DNA from: Lachnospiraceae bacterium
Lineage (GTDB): Bacteria > Bacillota > Clostridia > Lachnospirales > Lachnospiraceae
Length of the DNA: 9,276 nt
Reading direction: 5' to 3'
Assembly: GCA_022790905.1 (NCBI GenBank)
Contig: JAAVYC010000050.1
Location: 1-9,276 of the forward strand
A program made the translations under genes and the position numbers. Positions 5,273 through 9,276 of this stretch are shown piece by piece (position 1 is the stretch's first letter; each line of letters opens with the position of its first letter). The notes beneath the pieces were generated by a model. It did no database searches and was not told the DNA's origin. It was given only the letters and a program-made list of their open reading frames with translations.

Positions 5273-6661
5273 CTACTCTGGACGTACCATCACAATCTTA
5301 TCCAAACGTCTGATAAAATCCACTCTCTCTTGTTCTTCCAACACAGAAATCTTCAGATCGTCAATCCCGATGGAAACGCCGGGATAAACTTCTTTTTTTA
5401 CTTTTATGACGGCTCCTTTCGCGTTTTCAATCTCTGTACGCAACGCCTCCAATTCATTTTTATCTTTCGCTATTGTAGCCGTATCCTGAATTTTGGCACG
5501 GAGCAACTCTACTCTGCGCGGATCACTTCTGTAATCGGTATTTCGCTCTTTTTCTAATTTATCGAATTCTGAGAGTTCCTCCTCTATCTCGGAAAGATTT
5601 TGTTCCATAACCTCTAACTTTTTCTCTAATAGCTGACTTCTCCGTATGATCTCGTCCCGTGCGCCTACTTTTACGATCGTATCCGCCTCCCCGACGCTGC
5701 CAAGTACCGAAGCTTCCACTCCCGCTACAGCAAAAATATCACCGCCCATAATTTTACTCTTTTTTCCTCTAAGAGTAATCCAATCGCCGCAGACAACCTC
5801 GCATCCGATTAACGTATCTGTCTCTATTTTCCCTTTCACATTTACTTTTGTATATTCTATAAATTTGGCAAATAAATCTCCTTTTGCAGTAATGGACGCT
5901 TTATTAGCACCCACCATACCGCCTCGCAGGATAATGTCACCGCCTGCCGTGATATCTGCCGATTCCACGACTCCATCTACGATAACTTTGCCCGTAGTCT
6001 TGATCGTAACGCCGGAAAACACACTTCCGTGAATTAATACATCCCCTATAAAATTGATATTTCCAACTGATAAATCGGCATCTCCGGAAATTTCATAGAG
6101 CGGGGAAACGATGACACGATCTTCTACCATATCGATCTTGCCGGCTATATTTGCCGTGTAAGTCACACCATCTTCCTGTTTTGTAAATCCCTTTCCTTTC
6201 AGCGAAGGAAGATCTTTTGCTTTCTTTGCCGGTATTGTCTTTCCTGTCACAGTAATGCCATTTTCACTCTCCACCGGAGGATGATAAACCGCTATCACTT
6301 GCCCCTGTTGCACGGACTCTATCAGATTCAGATTCCAATAATCTACACTGCCGTCCGGTTTGATTTTCGGTTTTTTATCCACCTCAAGATTAAACAGGTA
6401 ATCAAACCAGCCATCCACTCCCTCTACCATAGGAGTCCCAACAGCAACGCAAACCTCTTCCTCATAAATTTTATCACGGATCATCCGCTTAATGATCTCC
6501 TGTTCGATTCCATGAAGTATCTGGTTTACTTCCAGAAACATCATGATCTCATCCATTGTAAATTCTTCTCCCGGCAATGGGGTCGGAAGCGTTAAAAAAG
6601 CTTCCATCTCATCATAAGATATACGTGCCCTCGGCTGTAAAGCTGTTTTTGTAATAGTCAT
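5273..6661 (-). CDS. FapA-family (DUF342) protein
   Basis: The 462 residues match the DUF342/FapA family, named after a flagellar assembly protein but present in many bacteria with no settled role. The N-terminal part (about 1-180) contains the family's GKTIPAKKAKDLP stretch (140-152). Residues about 180-330 are Gly- and Val-rich short repeats (ISGDADLSVGNINFIGDVLI, 191-210; DITAGGDIILRGGMVGAN, 236-253; GGDIFAVAGVEASVLGS, 307-322) typical of a right-handed beta-helix, like bactofilin-type polymers. Residues about 335-425 are a charged coiled coil, followed by a short beta end. No signal peptide or membrane segment is seen, so it is probably cytoplasmic. The start has GAGGTGA 6 nt upstream. 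It lies 114 nt after valS without a clear terminator, and is followed by a strong one. The sequence gives no link to flagella other than the family name. Confidence 0.9.
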   Translation of the reverse strand: MTITKTALQPRARISYDEMEAFLTLPTPLPGEEFTMDEIMMFLEVNQILHGIEQEIIKRMIRDKIYEEEVCVAVGTPMVEGVDGWFDYLFNLEVDKKPKIKPDGSVDYWNLNLIESVQQGQVIAVYHPPVESENGITVTGKTIPAKKAKDLPSLKGKGFTKQEDGVTYTANIAGKIDMVEDRVIVSPLYEISGDADLSVGNINFIGDVLIHGSVFSGVTIKTTGKVIVDGVVESADITAGGDIILRGGMVGANKASITAKGDLFAKFIEYTKVNVKGKIETDTLIGCEVVCGDWITLRGKKSKIMGGDIFAVAGVEASVLGSVGEADTIVKVGARDEIIRRSQLLEKKLEVMEQNLSEIEEELSEFDKLEKERNTDYRSDPRRVELLRAKIQDTATIAKDKNELEALRTEIENAKGAVIKVKKEVYPGVSIGIDDLKISVLEEQERVDFIRRLDKIVMVRPE

Positions 6662-6662
6662 G

Positions 6663-6674
6663 GAGGTTCACCTC
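6663..6674 (-). promoter_or_regulatory. Shine-Dalgarno of fapA within a small inverted repeat
   Basis: On the minus strand GAGG-TGAA-CCTC (6674-6663) places the ribosome binding site in the first arm of a 4-bp hairpin with a 4-nt loop, ending 1 nt before the fapA ATG. It may slightly lower initiation. The stem is short, so an effect is uncertain. Confidence 0.35.
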
Positions 6675-6707
6675 TTTTCTAGCGCAAATCTTTGATTCAC
6701 TGAAATG

Positions 6708-6734
6708 ATTATACTATATATATTATAGTATAAT
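6708..6734. repeat. AT-rich perfect 11-bp inverted repeat between valS and fapA
   Basis: ATTATACTATA (6708-6718) and TATAGTATAAT (6724-6734) are exact complements around TATAT. The element is almost all A and T, and each arm contains a -10-like hexamer (TATACT or TATAAT). No T run follows it on either strand, so it is not a standard terminator. It could be an operator or part of the fapA promoter. A TTGTAA at 6753-6748 is a possible -35 for TATACT, but the spacing of 15 nt is short. Confidence 0.5.
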
Positions 6735-6775
6735 AAAATTCGGTGTTTTACAACATTTTTCTTATAATTGTCACT

Positions 6776-9276
6776 CTATTCCATTTGTTCTAAACGTTCC
6801 CGTACCTGCTTCATCATCTGCTCATACTGAGCGAGCTTTTCTCTCTCTTCCCGGACTTTTGTTTCTGGGGCTTTGCTCAAAAATTTTTCATTGGAAAGCA
6901 TTCCTTTAGAACGTGCAAGTTCCTTTTTCAGCTTTTCCTCTTCTTTTAAAAGACGCTCTTTTTCTTTTTGAATATCCACCAGATCCTCCAGTGGAATGTA
7001 AACGGTAGCGCCCGGGATCACAACAGATACTGCATCTTCTCCAATTCCAGATTTATCACTTTGTACGTGAACTTCACTTGAACTGATTAAAAGAGCATAG
7101 GCACGCTTCATCTCTTCAAAATTCTTCTGCAACGCTTCTTTTTCTGTGACAATAAATACTTTTGCCTTGCGGCTTGGCGGTACATCCATCTCGGCACGAG
7201 TATTACGGATTCCCTTCACCAAATCTTTTAAGTGGCTTATAGATTCTTCTGCTTCTTTAAAGTTCCATTCTTCTCGATATTCCGGCCATTCCGAGAGCAT
7301 AATGGTCTCTTCTTCCTCCTGTAAAGTACAAAAGATCTCTTCTGTAATAAATGGCATATATGGATGAAGCAACTTCAACGCCCGAATCAAGACCGTTTTC
7401 AGTGTCCACATAGCAGTTTTCGCAGACAATGGATTTTCTTCCTTTTTATAAGTTCTCGTCTTAGTGATCTCAATGTACCAATCACAGAATTCATCCCATA
7501 TAAAATCGTAGACTTTTTGTACCGCAATTCCCAATTCAAATTTATCCATATTTTCCGTCACTTCTTTTGCAAGGGAATTGACCGCCGAGAGGATCCAACG
7601 ATCTTCTATTTCCAACTCTTTGATTGCAGGTGTCTCTAATTTTTCATCGCCGATATTCATCATGATAAAACGAGAGGCATTCCAGATTTTATTCGCAAAA
7701 TTGCGGGAAGACTCTACTCTCTCCCAATAAAAACGCATATCATTTCCAGGTGCATTTCCAGTAATCAAGGTTAGACGCAGGGCATCGGCTCCGTACTTGT
7801 CAATGACTTCGAGAGGATCAATTCCGTTTCCAAGAGATTTGCTCATCTTTCTTCCCTGGGAATCCCTCACAAGGCCATGGAATAGTACGGTGTGAAACGG
7901 TGCTGCTTTCATCTGTTCATAGCCCGAAAAAATCATCCGAATCACCCAGAAAAAGATAATATCATAGCCGGTTACGAGAACATCATTTGGATAAAAATAA
8001 TCTAAATCCTCAGTCTGATTCGGCCATCCCAGCGTAGAAAATGGCCACAGCGCAGAGGAAAACCAGGTATCTAAGGTATCTTCATCCTGTGTCATAACCG
8101 TACAACCGCATTTTGGACATTTCTCTGGCTTTTCTTTTGCCACCACAAACTCGCCGCAATCTGCACAGTAATACGCAGGAATCCGATGTCCCCACCAGAG
8201 CTGTCTGGAAATACACCAGTCTCTGATATGATCTGTCCAATTAAAATATAGCTTCTCCATACGTTCCGGTAAAAGCCGAATCTCTCCCTCTTTTACAGCC
8301 TTTATTGCCGGCTGGATCATCTCATCCATTTTTACAAACCACTGCTGCTTGATCATAGGTTCCACCGTCGTGTTACAGCGATCGTGGGTTCCAACATTAT
8401 GCGCATGAGGCACTACTTTTACCAAAAGTCCCAGCCGCTCCAAATCTTCTACAATCATTTTTCTCGCATCGTAACGATCCATTCCCTGATACTTTCCACC
8501 GTTTTCATTGACTGTCGCATCGTCATTTAATACATTAATCTCTGGCAGATCATGACGTTTTCCAACCTCAAAATCATTTGGGTCATGTGCCGGCGTGATC
8601 TTCACGCAGCCGGTTCCAAATTCCTTATCTACATAAGAATCCGCTACGACCGGTATCTCTCTTCCAACCAAAGGCAAAATCAGAGTCTTCCCTATCAAGT
8701 CCTGATATCTCTCATCACTTGGATTTACCGCAACGGCAGTATCACCGAGCAACGTCTCTGGCCTGGTCGTGGCGATTTCTACAAATCTTCCCTCTTCTCC
8801 TTTTACCGGATAGTTAATATGCCAGAAAAATCCATCCTGTTCCTCGTGTTCCACTTCTGCATCGGAAATAGACGTCTTACAGACCGGACACCAATTGACG
8901 ATACGAGAACCCTTGTAGATATATCCCTTATCAAATAGTTTGATAAAGACATTTTCTACCGCTTCTGAACAGCCTTCATCCATCGTAAAACGCTCTCTGT
9001 CCCAATCTGCCGAGGAACCGAGTTTTTTCAACTGGTTTAAGATACGTCCACCATATTCTTCCTTCCACTCCCATGCTTTTTCAAGGAATCCTTCTCTTCC
9101 GAGCTCTTTTTTATCAATCCCCTGTTCCTTTAAAGCTTCAATCACTTTTACTTCTGTTGCAATGGAAGCGTGATCTGTCCCTGGCTGCCAGAGCGCATTA
9201 TATCCCTGCATTCTTTTATAACGAATCAAGATATCCTGCATCGTCTCATCTAAAGCATGTCCCATGTGAAGCTGCC
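6776..9276 (-). CDS. valS: Valyl-tRNA synthetase, N-terminus beyond the window
   Basis: This class I aminoacyl-tRNA synthetase charges tRNA-Val with valine in the cytoplasm and edits mischarged threonine. The frame is open to the right edge: before the Met at 9265 it reads Gln-Leu-His, giving QLHMGHALDE, the 'HIGH' signature HMGH, so that Met is internal and roughly 40-50 residues are missing. Counting from that Met, the editing domain (CP1) contains TTRPETLLGDTAVAVNP (166-182) and a TPAHDPNDF motif (224-232); Cys-pair motifs appear at 126-129 and at 367-387; KMSKS is at 473-477; and the anticodon-binding domain follows. The C-terminal 75 residues form the coiled-coil arm typical of ValRS (ERLLKEEEKLKKEL and onward). 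The stop is at 6776. Any T-box leader would lie outside the window to the right. Confidence 0.98.
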   Translation of the reverse strand, partial: QLHMGHALDETMQDILIRYKRMQGYNALWQPGTDHASIATEVKVIEALKEQGIDKKELGREGFLEKAWEWKEEYGGRILNQLKKLGSSADWDRERFTMDEGCSEAVENVFIKLFDKGYIYKGSRIVNWCPVCKTSISDAEVEHEEQDGFFWHINYPVKGEEGRFVEIATTRPETLLGDTAVAVNPSDERYQDLIGKTLILPLVGREIPVVADSYVDKEFGTGCVKITPAHDPNDFEVGKRHDLPEINVLNDDATVNENGGKYQGMDRYDARKMIVEDLERLGLLVKVVPHAHNVGTHDRCNTTVEPMIKQQWFVKMDEMIQPAIKAVKEGEIRLLPERMEKLYFNWTDHIRDWCISRQLWWGHRIPAYYCADCGEFVVAKEKPEKCPKCGCTVMTQDEDTLDTWFSSALWPFSTLGWPNQTEDLDYFYPNDVLVTGYDIIFFWVIRMIFSGYEQMKAAPFHTVLFHGLVRDSQGRKMSKSLGNGIDPLEVIDKYGADALRLTLITGNAPGNDMRFYWERVESSRNFANKIWNASRFIMMNIGDEKLETPAIKELEIEDRWILSAVNSLAKEVTENMDKFELGIAVQKVYDFIWDEFCDWYIEITKTRTYKKEENPLSAKTAMWTLKTVLIRALKLLHPYMPFITEEIFCTLQEEEETIMLSEWPEYREEWNFKEAEESISHLKDLVKGIRNTRAEMDVPPSRKAKVFIVTEKEALQKNFEEMKRAYALLISSSEVHVQSDKSGIGEDAVSVVIPGATVYIPLEDLVDIQKEKERLLKEEEKLKKELARSKGMLSNEKFLSKAPETKVREEREKLAQYEQMMKQVRERLEQME

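Noticed and set aside
6708..6734. Palindrome after valS as an intrinsic terminator
   Set aside because: The stem is almost entirely A-U and neither side is followed by a U run, so it would be a poor terminator.
9265..9276. Met at 9265 as the valS start
   Set aside because: The codons before it read Gln-Leu-His and complete the HMGH signature, so the gene clearly continues past the right edge.

Overview
The window looks like chromosome from a spore-forming, low-GC member of the Clostridia, most likely Lachnospiraceae or a relative. This is inferred from a complete spoIIA sporulation operon, AT-rich intergenic DNA, strong AGGAGG-type ribosome binding sites, and a FapA (DUF342) gene beside valS and folC. 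Every gene I can support lies on the minus strand, so transcription runs from the right edge to the left edge. No mobile element, CRISPR array, tRNA or rRNA was seen.

In transcription order (right to left): (1) valS, valyl-tRNA synthetase, lacking only its N-terminus because the window ends inside the 'HIGH' motif; (2) a 114-nt AT-rich gap with a perfect 11-bp inverted repeat; (3) fapA, a DUF342 polymer-like protein of unknown role; (4) a 164-nt gap where an intrinsic terminator overlaps a good sigma-A-type promoter, followed by a second perfect hairpin; (5) folC, then a 47-codon gene missing from ordinary ORF calls, then a membrane protein with a zinc ribbon and TPRs on both sides of the membrane. 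These three overlap by 8 and 1 nt and form one translationally coupled unit, closed by an intrinsic terminator at 2161-2196; (6) spoIIAA-spoIIAB-sigF, the forespore sigma factor with its anti-sigma factor and anti-anti-sigma factor, overlapping by 4 and 8 nt and preceded by a plausible sigma-H promoter; (7) a gene of unknown function running off the left edge, preceded by a sequence that closely matches a sigma-D/sigma-28 (motility) promoter.

The best understood unit is the sigma-F switch: SpoIIAB binds and inhibits sigma-F, and dephosphorylated SpoIIAA releases it. All key residues of the switch are present. I did not find an obviously new system. The parts worth following up are the sigma-28-like promoter with the unrecognised gene behind it, the conserved-looking 47-aa protein coupled to the double-sided TPR membrane protein, and the terminator/promoter overlap upstream of folC.
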